Assembly: GCA_001600415.1 (NCBI GenBank)
Contig: BCJX01000004.1
Location: 1,883,064 to 1,947,063, forward strand
Direction: 5' to 3'
Origin: Pascua guehoae
Lineage: Eukaryota > Basidiomycota > Tremellomycetes > Trichosporonales > Trichosporonaceae
Length of the DNA stretch: 64,000 bases
The notes beneath the pieces are model-generated. The model did not search any database and was not told where the DNA came from. It saw only the letters and a list, made by a program, of their open reading frames with translations. Shown here in pieces: positions 48,623 through 59,672 of the stretch. Numbering within the stretch: position 1 is the first letter of the stretch; every line of letters starts with the position of its first letter. The position numbers were made by a program, and so were the translations under genes.

Positions 48623-51600
48623 TTACATCACGACACACTGGCTATCCGTCGGATCCGTCGGATCTCTGCGGCCGGTGCGCGCCATGGACCTTGCAGCGCC
48701 CGAAAAGTTGTCATTGATGTCGTCCCAGTAGCAGAAGTCAAGGAAGCCACAGCGATTCGACTCGAATGTGGCGGCGATAATCTCGAGCGTCTGGCGGTCA
48801 TCGCCGTGCAGCGCGTCTGCGACCAACGAAATACGTCTCGCGCCTACTGGGACAATGCTGCTCTCAAACGTGCGGAGGTAGGCTGGCGTACGCGCTTCCT
48901 TGAGTCGGTCTTCAATTTTTTCCCACAGCATCAGGATGGACATCATGGCCGTGGCATGGTTGAGGGCCGAGGTGGGGCGAGCGCCGCAGACGTCCATCTC
49001 GACATCCACGCGTGCAAAGGCGAGCATGTCCCTGCTGGATATCACGCCTGCCAATTGCTCGAGACTTTTGCGGGTTGTGTAGCCGTCGGGAACCGTTCCG
49101 GGCGGAGGAACAAAGTCGCTGCCACGGTCGGTCATCTTGTCGATAGCGAAACTCATGGTGACTATTTCCGAGTCATCCATGCCTCTTGCCCGTGCTCGGC
49201 GCACAAGGTCGGTATCGGCAAGCCGGAGTGCGCCCGTCTCAGGATCGATATCGCGTTTGGTGCGGGCAAGGCGCACTTGACCGAGCATAGATATCGGCTC
49301 GATCGACGTGTCGGGGATGTGCTCCACAACCCAGTCGGCGTCGTGACAGGCGACCAGTGTCGTAGGGATGTTGAAAAACTTGTTTTGTCCCGGGTGCAGT
49401 ATCTTGTGCCAGCCGAGAGTCTTAGCCACGCGTCGACGATGCTGGAGCTGGGCCCGGAGATGCTTTGGCGAGTCTGCCTTTGTACGCGCGAGAAGCGCAC
49501 CAAGGAAGTCAGACGTCGGAACTTTACCGCCCACAAAGTATGCAGTTGGGGAAAGACCTTCCACGGTCGCAAATAGGCCGACGGGTCGACTAAGGAACCC
49601 CTGCTGGACAAGCATGTTGTGGATGTGAACGGCGAGGAGTGCCTCTGGCATGCTGTCCCACAAGAGCTGGCCGAGGTTGGATGCCAGCTCCAAGCCCTCT
49701 GCCAATCCTGTACCGCACAGGTAAGGTGAATACTCCCACAAGCCGTTCGAGTTTGTGGCTGAGAAGCGCGAGGGGGGAATGTCATTCAGACCGTGCATGT
49801 ACTTGGTCTCACCGAGCCAGTCGATAAAGTCGAGCTTGATATTTTCCATCGCCAGCAGGACAAGTCCATCGCAGCCGAAACGACGTTGATGTTGATTTTC
49901 GTGGTCGATAATGGCCTTCAACATATCTACGCCCCCAAGGTACCCATGTCCAAACCGCTGGTTATCGCGATCCAGGAACAAGTCGACGTCTCGGCGTGGC
50001 CGGAACCCGGTGGCGACAGGCCCAAGGACATTCCCCTTGAGCAAACCGATCGACCATCCGCGGGAAACGGCCAGCGAGTCGACAATCGCCTGCAACTGGA
50101 ACACGTGGTGGGGCAAGATGCGGCTGCGAATGTCGGTGCCAGGCTTTTGCATGGCAATCGAAGTCACAAAGCCGGCAAAGGCGTTCAGGCCATACAAGCG
50201 GCGGTGCTCGTCCCATGGTCCGCTGGGTGACCAGTCGACATGCTCGTAAAGGTGGCCTTCGCCACGCTGGGTGTTGCGTTGGACAACAATGGACGAGAAA
50301 AGGTTGACGAGGTCGTACAGCCAGTTGATAGTGAACGTGCGGCGCCAAGCGAGCCGCTGCTCTGGAGAGGCACGCTGCAGGTTGAGCTTCGGGTCCCAGG
50401 TACCCAGCTGCTTCTGCATCCGCTTTGTCGGCTTGCCCGTTCGATTCTGCTGAAAGTCGACGGCAAAGTCGACCAGGTCGCGGTACGTGTAGAGCATGAG
50501 CCACTCCTCGACGTCGGGTTTCGTCTCCACGACTATCCCGTGCTCCCCATGCGGTCCCATCTCCCACAGCTGGAACGTGAAACTGCCTCTGGCGCGCTCG
50601 AGGTCGCCATGCGTAATTGTCTGCACGACAGTGTCAAACGCATCGTGGTCCGGAAAGTCGATGGAGATGTCCAGCGCACGCTGCCGCACGGCTGCAACCG
50701 CCATATTGGACAGGGCACCCGCGACTGCAGTATTGAGACCGCTGTATGCGACTTCATGCCACAGGTCTTGTAGGTAGAGGCGGAGGTTGACCCACTCTTG
50801 AGCGATATCGTGGACTGCAATGAGGTAGTCGGTGACGATGCCGTCTTGGTCCTCGATGATGCGGTAGCTCTCGAGGGGAATATTGGCCAGAGGGTTGACC
50901 GGGGCAGGAGGCGGCGCAGCCTTGCGGGATGCAGCCTTTCGAGCCTTTGCAGTATTCTTGCCGCCCTTGCGCTTCCGCTGCTGGGGCCTAGCACGGTTGG
51001 CAGCAGCTGCGCCATCGTCGTGGTCCTGTTCGTCGCCCGCACCGTCCTCGCCGTGTTGGACCGCAAGGCCCTGGAACCGGTTGAACAGTTTGAGCCATTC
51101 TTCTTCATCGTTGCTGGCTTTGTCGTGGTCAAGGCCCTCCCCTTCAGGCACATGCTCGGGCGACGGCGCATAGGCACAACCGCTGAGTGCTTCATACGAC
51201 GCCTGTAGCACCGTGAGCATGTGCTTGTGGCCGACGTTGGAACTGCGGAGAGCCGTGTCACCCGGATCCCCTTGTTCCAACCGGAGGTACCACTCGTACG
51301 CGCTCTCCCGGGCCTGAATGACCGAACCGAGAAGTCGGCGGACAGCAGAAGGGAACGGCGTCTGCTGCTGCCCGACCAACTTGGACAAGGAGAGAATACC
51401 CGATACCGTGACATTTCCAGTCGTGTTTATTGCAGCTGGGGCCCCTGGAGGATTACCCGACGAGTCGCCAGGAGAGCCAGGCGCGGTAGTGTCTGGCTCA
51501 CTGGTCAACCCCGCCCCGTCCGTGCAGCGGTCGTCGGGACGAGGATTGGTCGTGAGGATGTTGTTGGCCGTGTTGACGAGCCAGTAGACAAACTTTTGTT

Positions 51601-51670
51601 GAGCTTCTTTATACTGCCTGTAAGAAATTCGAGGCCCCGAGGCGCCAGAGTCAGCTGCGTGGCTGCTCAT
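48623..51670 (-). CDS. DUF6604-type large protein of unknown function
   Basis: A single long exon gives 1015 residues from the ATG at 51670 (the open frame upstream has only a GTG start). The N-terminal part (SYRQYKEAQQKFVYWLVNTA, about 15-35, through LANIPLESYRII) matches the general pattern of the fungal DUF6604 domain, a module often at the start of large uncharacterised fungal proteins. A very basic patch (KRKGGKNTAKARKAASRKA, about 230-250) and an acidic stretch (DGAGDEQDHDDGA) lie within or next to it. Residues about 270-1010 are of normal composition, mixed helix, with no membrane segment or recognised catalytic motif. No signal peptide is seen. The long uninterrupted exon is unusual beside its intron-rich neighbours. 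Confidence 0.75.
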   Translation of the reverse strand: MSSHAADSGASGPRISYRQYKEAQQKFVYWLVNTANNILTTNPRPDDRCTDGAGLTSEPDTTAPGSPGDSSGNPPGAPAAINTTGNVTVSGILSLSKLVGQQQTPFPSAVRRLLGSVIQARESAYEWYLRLEQGDPGDTALRSSNVGHKHMLTVLQASYEALSGCAYAPSPEHVPEGEGLDHDKASNDEEEWLKLFNRFQGLAVQHGEDGAGDEQDHDDGAAAANRARPQQRKRKGGKNTAKARKAASRKAAPPPAPVNPLANIPLESYRIIEDQDGIVTDYLIAVHDIAQEWVNLRLYLQDLWHEVAYSGLNTAVAGALSNMAVAAVRQRALDISIDFPDHDAFDTVVQTITHGDLERARGSFTFQLWEMGPHGEHGIVVETKPDVEEWLMLYTYRDLVDFAVDFQQNRTGKPTKRMQKQLGTWDPKLNLQRASPEQRLAWRRTFTINWLYDLVNLFSSIVVQRNTQRGEGHLYEHVDWSPSGPWDEHRRLYGLNAFAGFVTSIAMQKPGTDIRSRILPHHVFQLQAIVDSLAVSRGWSIGLLKGNVLGPVATGFRPRRDVDLFLDRDNQRFGHGYLGGVDMLKAIIDHENQHQRRFGCDGLVLLAMENIKLDFIDWLGETKYMHGLNDIPPSRFSATNSNGLWEYSPYLCGTGLAEGLELASNLGQLLWDSMPEALLAVHIHNMLVQQGFLSRPVGLFATVEGLSPTAYFVGGKVPTSDFLGALLARTKADSPKHLRAQLQHRRRVAKTLGWHKILHPGQNKFFNIPTTLVACHDADWVVEHIPDTSIEPISMLGQVRLARTKRDIDPETGALRLADTDLVRRARARGMDDSEIVTMSFAIDKMTDRGSDFVPPPGTVPDGYTTRKSLEQLAGVISSRDMLAFARVDVEMDVCGARPTSALNHATAMMSILMLWEKIEDRLKEARTPAYLRTFESSIVPVGARRISLVADALHGDDRQTLEIIAATFESNRCGFLDFCYWDDINDNFSGAARSMARTGRRDPTDPTDSQCVVM

Positions 51671-52370
51671 GGTGTTGTAGGAGAGCGCCGTCGAAGTGGA
51701 CCTCGAAGGAGAGAGGTGAAAGGAAACGAGACAATAGGCAATATAGAGGCGGCCCAAGCGTCTAGACTTTGAGACTGGCCTCCACCACACACATGTGTGT
51801 CAATGACCTCACTCTGGTCTCAGGTTCCTTATCCTTGCCCTCCATTTAGGTCGCATCTCCTCGTGTTTGAAGTCGAAGTCTCCAGTTGACTAGAGGCTCC
51901 TCACAGCGGCCACCTACTGTTCTAAATGGGGCCATAGGCAGCCTTCATGCTGTAGGATTCCACTGAGCGCTCAACTACACTGGGGTGACACTCTTGTCTA
52001 TAGTTCTAGGGAGAGTGAATGCAGCGGACTACGTACGGTCACAGTTCCTCTCTGAAAGCCTCAGTGTCCCTCGCTTGAACCAGAAGCTGTATGCAGATTC
52101 TAGCCAGTTCCTATCGCAGACGAGAAGTCTGGAACGTCCATCCAGATGCTCTTGTCAAGAGCATCGTGCGGATGGCAGCGGAGAAGACTTTGGGGGCGGT
52201 GGCTTACGTCCCTGTTGATCTGTGCAAATCGCATGAGGGTCAGGAGGTAGTGAGTAGTAGGGTTCAAGTCGTCCCAGTCACCATAGATGCTCATCCTTCG
52301 TTCCAATGCTCGTGTATGTAATAGACAGACCGCTACGCGCTCATCGTGATGACTTCTGAGTACCTCGGCC
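51671..52370. other. Intergenic region
   Basis: No gene seen between the start of the DUF6604-type gene and the stop of the small gene on the same strand. A 69-codon plus-strand open frame at 51985 has no support. Confidence 0.55.
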
Positions 52371-53088
52371 CTACGAGCGGTACGCGGGCGGCGGGTTGCC
52401 AGCGAGCTTGAAGCTCTCCCTGACGTTGTGGAATACGCCCGCTTGGGCGTAGTTTGGCAGCTACATGTGTCAGAAACGTGACCACAGCACAGCACAAGCG
52501 CACGCACCCTCCGCTCGAGGTCGTCGAGCTCGGCGGCAACCTCGCGCTCGTCGCGGGACATCATGAGCTGGTTGCGCACATAGGACGTCAGGACAGCATG
52601 GGCGTAGTACGGGTCAAACGCCTGCTGCGGGCCGAGGGCACGCTGCACGTCGGCGGGCGAGTTGACGTTGGTGGGCACCTGGGGAGGCGCGGGCTTTGCG
52701 TCGTACTGTGAAGGCGAAGGGGGCGAAGAGGGTGAAGGAGGGCGAAAGCAGGCGAATGGGAGGGTAGAGTCAACGGAGATCATCCACCGAACGAGAAATC
52801 GGGCGTCAGTATGCGTCCCATCAATCCATCCACCGATGTCTACACCCCCCCACGCTCGCGCTCGCCCGCATCGCTCACCTGCCGACCCTCCCCAAGCTGG
52901 TGCTGGAATGGCGAGTTGTCAGGGCGCTCCTGGCCATCCCACCGGCTCTTGGATCCCTTGTCGGCGGCGTTGTAGACGCGGTGGCCCATCCCGCTCGCCT
53001 TGGTGCTCGAGCCCAGAGCCTTGAAAAAGTCCTTGAAGGACGTCTTGTCCTCGTCCTTGTCACCGTAGCGGTCCTGGAGAGACGACAT
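52371..53088 (-). CDS. Small conserved-looking hypothetical protein
   Basis: Three exons (53088-52879, 52705-52508, 52460-52371) join over introns of 173 and 47 nt, all phase 0, giving 165 residues. The protein is hydrophilic: SLQDRYGDKDEDKTSFKDFFKAL at the start is cut here to its pattern of charged and Phe residues, then KASGMGHRVYNAADKGSKSRWDG, a Pro-rich middle (PAPPQVP), a helical segment with MMSRDEREVAAELDDLERR, and a final YAQAGVFHN. No signal peptide, membrane helix or known domain is seen. The consistent splice phases and balanced composition support a real gene. It is divergent from the MFS transporter, with 951 bp between the starts. Confidence 0.75.
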
Positions 53089-54039
53089 TGTTTGTGGGTA
53101 TGATGCTGGATGGAGAGATAACGGGATCGGAGGAATAGAGAGGAATGGAACGAATGAGAGGCGTTCGAGGACCGCGCTTGTGGTTTGGGTTGGCTGGTTG
53201 GCACGGCCAGCGCTGCGGGCGGGGAGGGTCTTGGCATGACGTCAAGCCCACAAAGATGGCGTTTTGCAAATGGCACACCGGGTAGTGAGTGGCACTGAAA
53301 AGCGAAAAAAATGTGGGCCATGGGTGAGTTGGTTTCCATGCGTGTACATTTCAAGTCGAGTGCAACGGATGACAATCGCGTGCAAACTAGCAGTACATAG
53401 CGCAGACGCAAAATGTTCATGGATTCTAGTGCTCCAGTAGTCAATTGTGTTCCAGTGTAGTGGAGCCAGGGCGCAGATCCCTTGGAGCCCCTGGCCAACC
53501 CCAGCCAGGGACGATCACCACACAGATCGTCAGCACGTTTGACGTCTTGGCGTCCATCCATGGATTCTCCCATCTGCATAGTCTACAAAGACAGCGCCCG
53601 GGTTGGAGGAATGAACAGGCGAAAGATCTGTTTTTACAAACGAGCACGTCTTTGAACCTTGAAGATAACAGCAATTTTCATGCATCCACAGGTCGCTAGG
53701 TGCGCGTGGGCCCCGCCAAGACCGGGTTGCGACCTGCCAAGGGGATCTCGACCACCTGCCAAGCGAATCCGAGGTTTCACCGGGCTATGCGGCTGGCACC
53801 CGACTCGCTCGACCACCCAGTCGCCTCCCATTCGTCTCCATGTCGCCATCGAGCCAAGACAGTTGGGCGCAATCGCATGTGTTCGCCATCGATAGCGCGT
53901 CTGTCGCCATCATATGTTGCTCGATGCACGCTTAGAGTGTTGTCAGGTGGTGTCGAGGTGGTACTAAAATACTCTGTGTCCAACGGCAGGCTCATACTCA
54001 TCCCAACCTCCCTCACATTCCCCTCTTTTACTCACCACA
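53089..54039. other. Divergent promoter region
   Basis: Shared upstream region of the small gene (minus) and the MFS permease (plus). No gene or clear site seen. Confidence 0.6.
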
Positions 54040-55780
54040 ATGTCTTCCGACGAAAAGAACCTCGCAAATTTTGACGACATTCCAGTCGTCACGGCGTCCG
54101 ATGAGGCGCTTCACCTCAACAAGGACTGGACGGCAGACGAAGAGCGCCGAGCCAAGATTAAGTGAGAATTAATTTTTGCGGCTGTCGATACTGATACCAG
54201 GCTCGACTGCATTGTAATGCCTATTCTCACCCTGGGCTTTTTCTGTCTTCGTAAGTTGCCACAAACTCCTCAGTTCTGACCCCCAGAACTCGACCGTGGC
54301 AATATTTCCAACGCACTCACCGACAACTTCCTCGAGGATGTCGGCATTACCCAGAACCAGTTTAATGTCGGCCAGCAAATGCTTTCGCTTGGTATTGTCC
54401 TCTTCGAAGTCCCTGCCAACATGGCACTCTACTCGATCGGCCCCGCCAAATGGCTCACCTTGCAACTCTTCCTGTTTGGCACAGTCAGCACCTTCCAGTC
54501 GTTCCAAAAGGGCTACGGCCCATTTATCGCCACGCGTTTCCTCCTCGGCCTTACCGAGTCGGGTTTCATCCCCGGCGGCCTCTGGACCCTCTCGACCTGG
54601 TACACGCGCAAGGAGACTGCCAAGCGCGTCATGTTTTTCTACTTTGGCAACCAGATCGGCCAGGCGAGCTCGAAGCTGCTCGCATACGGTATTCTCCACA
54701 TGCGTGGCGTTGACGGCCGCCCCGGCTGGTTCTACCTCTTCTTCCTCATGGGCCTCTTTACAATTTTCTGCGGCTTCATTTACGGCTTCCTGTGAGTTGA
54801 ACCAAGTGCTCAGAGTATCAAATGGGGACAATCACTAATATACCCAGCCTTCCTGACTCGTTCCAGAGGCCCACTAGCACGTTCCTGCCCAAGGTAACAT
54901 TCTTCACCGAGCGTGAGATCCACATTCTCCGTACCCGCGTCCTCCTCGACGACCCGTACAAGGAGAAGAAGAAGAAGCACATCAGCGTGAACGGTTTCAA
55001 GCGTGCCGTGAGTTGAGAAGCCTAAAGCCCAGTGCTCACACCAAAGTTCTCAAACTGGCGCAACTGGATCCACCTCTGTATCACAATGTGCAACAACGGT
55101 CCCCAGCGTGGCTTTGACACCTACTCTCCCTCTCTCGTTTCCGGCTTTGGCTATGCGCCGCTCCAGTCCAACGCCCTCGCCTCGGTGGGCTTCTGGCTCC
55201 AAGTCCCCGTTTCGTTCTGCTTTAGCTGGGTCTCGGACCACTTGTAAGTTACAACTAAAGCTCGTGTGCCCCAAGTTGCTAACGGGCAGCAACCTGCGCG
55301 GCGAGACCGTTGTCGCAGGCCTTTCTTGCCACCTCCTCGGCTACATCTTCAACCGCTCGTTCACAGACCGCAACGACAAGGGCTCGCGCTACTTTGGCGT
55401 CATCTGGACCCAGACGTTTGGCACATTCTCCCACCCGCTCAACATTGCGTGGATGTCCCTGACCGCGGCGCGCGATACCGAGGAGCGCGCCCTCGCCATG
55501 GCCATGTGAGTAGTCTCTCCACCCCAACCATGCTAGCCCCGCTGACTCTCAAAGGGTCATCATGGGCGCCAACGCGGCCGGAATCTACGGTGCACAAATC
55601 TTCCGCTCCGACGACAAGCCCCGGTACCGCCGCGCATTCTCTATCGGCATTGCCGTCCTGGCGGTCGGCGTCACCCTGGCCGTCATCCGCTACATTGACG
55701 ACAAACTCCGCCAACGCCGCAAGGCCAAGGAGGAAAAGTCGACGTCGAGCACGGACACGGATGCCACGAGTGTTGCGTGA
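54040..55780 (+). CDS. MFS permease, Dal5-type anion:cation symporter
   Basis: Seven exons (54040-54161, 54201-54250, 54287-54791, 54848-55007, 55047-55243, 55290-55505, 55555-55780) are in phase at every junction and give 491 residues. Introns are 36-56 nt. About 12 membrane helices are visible. Hallmarks of the fungal allantoate/nicotinate/pantothenate family (TC 2.A.1.14) are LDRGNISNAL after helix 1, FEVPANMAL, GLTESGFIPGGLW with TWYTRKE, GRPGWFYLFFLMG, and the late NAAGIYGAQIFRSDDKPRYR. The protein would be a proton-driven importer of an organic anion such as allantoate, ureidosuccinate, nicotinate or a dipeptide; the substrate cannot be told from sequence. The N- and C-termini are cytosolic and charged. 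Confidence 0.93.
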
Positions 55781-58139
55781 TTTAGTATCTCCAATACATT
55801 TGTATAGCGGCGGTTGGCTTTCTTCACATGTGTACAGCAGAGTATTTAGAGTGGTTACCCATTAAAACTGAAATGACAGTCAATGTTCAGTGTTAGTACT
55901 TTGTCAGCATTCAGTACGGCGGTCAGACCTACACTGCCACAATGCAACTAACTAGGTTGGTCGGTTGCGGATGTGGGACGTTTCATGATCAAAGTTTGTG
56001 CCTGGTCGGAGTCGGTCGCCGTCGGGGTCGGAGTCGAGTCGGAGTCGGTCGCTCATGCATGTGTTGTACCTGGGTGCACAGACCTGTCACGCGGTCGCAA
56101 CTGATGCGACGGATGGGTTCGGTATGTGAATGGGTAAACCACAAGACTGCGCACTGATCCCCTCGACGGGCACACTGCGACTGCCCGTAGAAGCTACTCC
56201 TTCCGCTTCCTGGCCGTTTAGTACTGCTTTGGAGCACACAGCGGGTGTTTGTGATCTTCGAAGGTGACTGCCTCCCTGCAGCTCGAAATCCTCCGGTGCG
56301 TGTTGTGTTGAGAGAGTCGTACGGCATTGAATTGTGTTGCAGACGTTTCAGACGCCCCTTCGATCAGCACCCGAGAGTGCACGGACGGTGCAACCCACAT
56401 GATCCAACATCAACCAGATCCACCCACACCTTCCCTCAGGGAACAGTGTCGCGCCTCACATGCCACCGCTTGCCTCGTGTTGGAACATGTTATTTCATCC
56501 CCCCCTCTATGAGACGCTCAACACGATGCAGATGCAAGGGTAATGGGTCGTATTCGAGGGCCATCTTCGCATTTCCAACACCTCAGAGGACCTGACGCTT
56601 TTCTAAAGCCCGGGCCATGTCCGGGGACCGGGCCGACCTATTGATCCTTTTTAACGTCCTCCCTGCGTTGATATTTCGGGCAAGTGACTGGCAAAGGCCC
56701 CAGGCGTCGCACTCTCACCCTTACAGGACAGTCTGACGTTTGATATCAGCGGGATGACGCTGACGTTCAGTTTGCCTCGCAGTCAAACTTTTACCTTTTG
56801 GCGGTTTGCAGGATATGCAGGATTTGGGGGGTTCCTATTACTAAGGAGCGGCGTTAGCGGCCGCGTCGTAATTGCTTTATCCCAAAGGCATTGCGTTCCG
56901 CGGACCTCCATGATCCGTGATTTCGAGCTCCGGGACCTGGTTTTGGGGAGCCGCCGTCGAACGATGCTACGCGCTCGTTGTTTAACATGCCACCCGGCGT
57001 AACCAGCCAACTCACCCCAGGCATGTCGGGGTAAGCGCGACACGGGCGACAGAGACACGCCCGCAATGTAGACCGCCATGTGTGGCGTTAGATCTCATGT
57101 TGCTTGTGTTAGACAAGATGCATGGGAATGAGCGCGTTTTCCTCAAGTTTGTGGCCGACTATCACTGCACTTTTGCACGCAGCAGAGTATTTTCGGTGCG
57201 GGCCTGCCCTGATGACGCCGAGTTGGGGCACGGTGGCGTCTCTAGGCTTGGGGTGACGCCACCACAGTGAGCGACAAACCCGGCGGTAACCAATGAGACA
57301 AGCTGGTTTATCCACACTTGATAGGGTGGTTTGGTGCTGGGGCAAGGAGAATCAAGCTCAGGCGCAGCGCCACCGAACGGCTTGGGAGCGGCCGGAGTCG
57401 TGGTACCCAGGGTCGCGGATGAGGAGAGTGGCGGAGAGGAGCTGGGGTGACGAGCTTTGGGGGCATGTGGAGCGTGCCTCACCAGACTGAGACTTTGCTT
57501 TGGTGTGGCGCAGGAGGCCAGGAGAAGTTTCCAGGGCAATGTGGTCAAAGGTGGCTTCTGCCGCTCTTGATGGACGGGGCCATGGAAGGAGGGTGCCGTC
57601 AACCTGAGTCAAGGTTGCTCGCATGCGTGCTGCATGCTCAATTGAGGGACCAGGGCGGCATGCCCGTATCTGAACCGTACCTGCAAGTAAGGCATGCCAA
57701 GTCCTTAACGACTCAGGTCCCCCAGCAGCAGGTCAGGCAGAGATGTCAGGTCCTCTGAACCCCCAGGCGGCCGCAGCCGACAGAGGCAAGAGGCAAATTG
57801 CAAAACGGACCCAGAGGGCCCACGGAGGTTGTCGCCTCCCCAACGCCATGCAAGGGGTGGCATGCGACCTGATAATATCAAGCTGACTACCATATCAAAC
57901 GTCTCTTTCCTCTTCCATCTCGCATCTTCCCATCTCTACTCACCACTCTTCGAACGTCGCCCGTTGGGCTTTTTGCCTTCTTGGCCACTGGCCACTACCG
58001 TCATGCGTCTCTAAACACGAACAACATCGTTGATTTTCATACGACCCGAATAATAACACCCCTCCCCCCTACCCTTTCGCCAACCCCCTTTTCCTTTTTG
58101 CTAAGCAACACCCCCCCCCCCCCCCCTTGCCCGCCCACG
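55781..58139. other. 2.4-kb region without a supported gene
   Basis: Contains a GTCGGAGTCG-type short tandem repeat at about 56007-56064 and mixed open frames of up to 146 codons without domains. Its last part is the CT-rich leader of the next gene with a 16-bp C run at 58111-58126. Confidence 0.5.
56007..56064. repeat. GTCGGAGTCG short tandem repeat
   Basis: Repeated GTCGG/AGTCGG/CGTCGG units in about 58 bp. No coding role seen. Confidence 0.7.
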
Positions 58140-59672
58140 ATGGACACCACTATGACTGTGTCGCCCATCGACTCTAGCACCATGCTGGCTGTTTCACCAC
58201 TGGATACACACCACTCGCACGGCTCGCCCCCGTCGCCACTCACGTGGACGACGCCTGTGCTTCCACCCCGAGCAACACGCCGGTCGGCCACTGTGCCTAC
58301 GCCGCTCCCGCCGCTGTCCTTTGCCAAGGTCTCGGTGCTGAGTGCGCCGAGCAGCGCGGCACCGACCGACAGTGAGGCGACTGGGTATGAATGGCCCGGC
58401 GCCGAGCTCTCGCGGTCGCCATCTCTCCTCACCTCGCTCATCCAGAGTCAAAGCCGCCTGTCGTCTCGTAATGTCTCCCCCTCGGCTTCCGCCGCCACAT
58501 CCCCAGGCACTACCCTCTTGTCGCCCCTGGCAACGTTTCCCCGCACACGGCCCATCCTCCGCCGCTCAAGTACGACGAGCACGAGCGACGAGGCCGAGTT
58601 TGTCCACGGCGCGCGCAAGCTGTCTGGGCCACTCGATGCGGTGCTCGAGAGCGCTTGTGAGGCCACGAGCCCCGAGGCCATGGTCGCCAAGGTGTCGACA
58701 CCGCCTCTGCAGCGGCGCCGTTCGTGCCTCAAGTTTGCAGTCACGCCACGACCGCTCCAGCTGGGCATGCCGTCGTCGTCGGCGTGCAGTAGTAAGCGGA
58801 CGTCGCCGCGCGCCGAGCCGATCCGTCAGCTGCCCGTCGTCGAGGACAGCGACGAGGACGAGCTTGACGAGCTCGACGACGAGGTCGCTACCCCGGGGTG
58901 GCACAGCGACTCGGACGGGTACAAGGAGGACTCGGAGGACGGGTTCACGTCGGACGAAGACGCCGGCGTGCTCGGCCTCGCCGGCCCCAGCCGCCGCTTC
59001 CGCCCCTGGGTACCGTGGACGGCCCGCGAGCCAGCCCCCATCCTCGCGACGCCGCGCCGCCGCCAGGCGGCGCTCGTCGAGCCGTCTACCGATGACTGTG
59101 GACCCGTCGCACCCGCGCCGCGCCGCGCGCGTGTCCAAATCCGTGACGACGACGACGAGCGCCCAAGCCGCCACGAGCGCAAGAGCAAGGGCAGGTGTAG
59201 CAGGCATCGCTCGCCGCCCCCCGCCCACCGTGGCGCCGTCTTGGCAGCGGCACCACCCCCGGCCGCACGCTCCCCGTCGGCGTTTGACCTCTGTCGCCGC
59301 CGCAAGGGCGAGGCCAGAGAACCCAGTGTCCGCCTCTCGCATGTCCTCCAAACCGCGAGTCGAGGGTGGCGCTCAGACGACGGCACCACTACACCCCAGG
59401 CCGAGGCACCGCTCGGCGTCGTCCCCCCCGTCCGCCGTGGTATGCGGCTGTCGAGGAATTGCAGCGCACCAGCCGTCGTCAAGTTTTGCCCTCCCGCCGC
59501 AGACGCAAACCGAGCCACACTCGCCCTCAGCGCCGGAGAGTCGGCGCCGCCAAGAGTCGACGAGGTCCATGTCCTCGCCGAGACGAGTGCGAATGCCACC
59601 GAGCGCTCGTGTCCCCGAAGAGGACTGAGGCGCGTCCTCGGTGCCGTCAAGGGAGAGCGGAGGTCTAGCTAG
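58140..59672 (+). CDS. Hypothetical Ser/Pro/Arg-rich protein
   Basis: A single exon gives 510 residues from the ATG at 58140, 13 nt after a run of 16 C in the leader; the open frame extends upstream only through CTG/ATG codons in low-complexity sequence. The protein is Ser/Pro-rich with features of a disordered regulator: RPILRRSSTTS and RRRSCLKFAVTPRP motifs (possible kinase or phosphatase docking sites), an acidic block (EDSDEDELDELDDE, about 240-255), a W-rich point (RPWVPW) and Arg-rich segments. No catalytic domain, membrane helix or signal peptide is seen. The RR.SCLKF motif recurs in fungal proteins of unknown function, but I cannot assign a family. Confidence 0.7.
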   Translation: MDTTMTVSPIDSSTMLAVSPLDTHHSHGSPPSPLTWTTPVLPPRATRRSATVPTPLPPLSFAKVSVLSAPSSAAPTDSEATGYEWPGAELSRSPSLLTSLIQSQSRLSSRNVSPSASAATSPGTTLLSPLATFPRTRPILRRSSTTSTSDEAEFVHGARKLSGPLDAVLESACEATSPEAMVAKVSTPPLQRRRSCLKFAVTPRPLQLGMPSSSACSSKRTSPRAEPIRQLPVVEDSDEDELDELDDEVATPGWHSDSDGYKEDSEDGFTSDEDAGVLGLAGPSRRFRPWVPWTAREPAPILATPRRRQAALVEPSTDDCGPVAPAPRRARVQIRDDDDERPSRHERKSKGRCSRHRSPPPAHRGAVLAAAPPPAARSPSAFDLCRRRKGEAREPSVRLSHVLQTASRGWRSDDGTTTPQAEAPLGVVPPVRRGMRLSRNCSAPAVVKFCPPAADANRATLALSAGESAPPRVDEVHVLAETSANATERSCPRRGLRRVLGAVKGERRSS

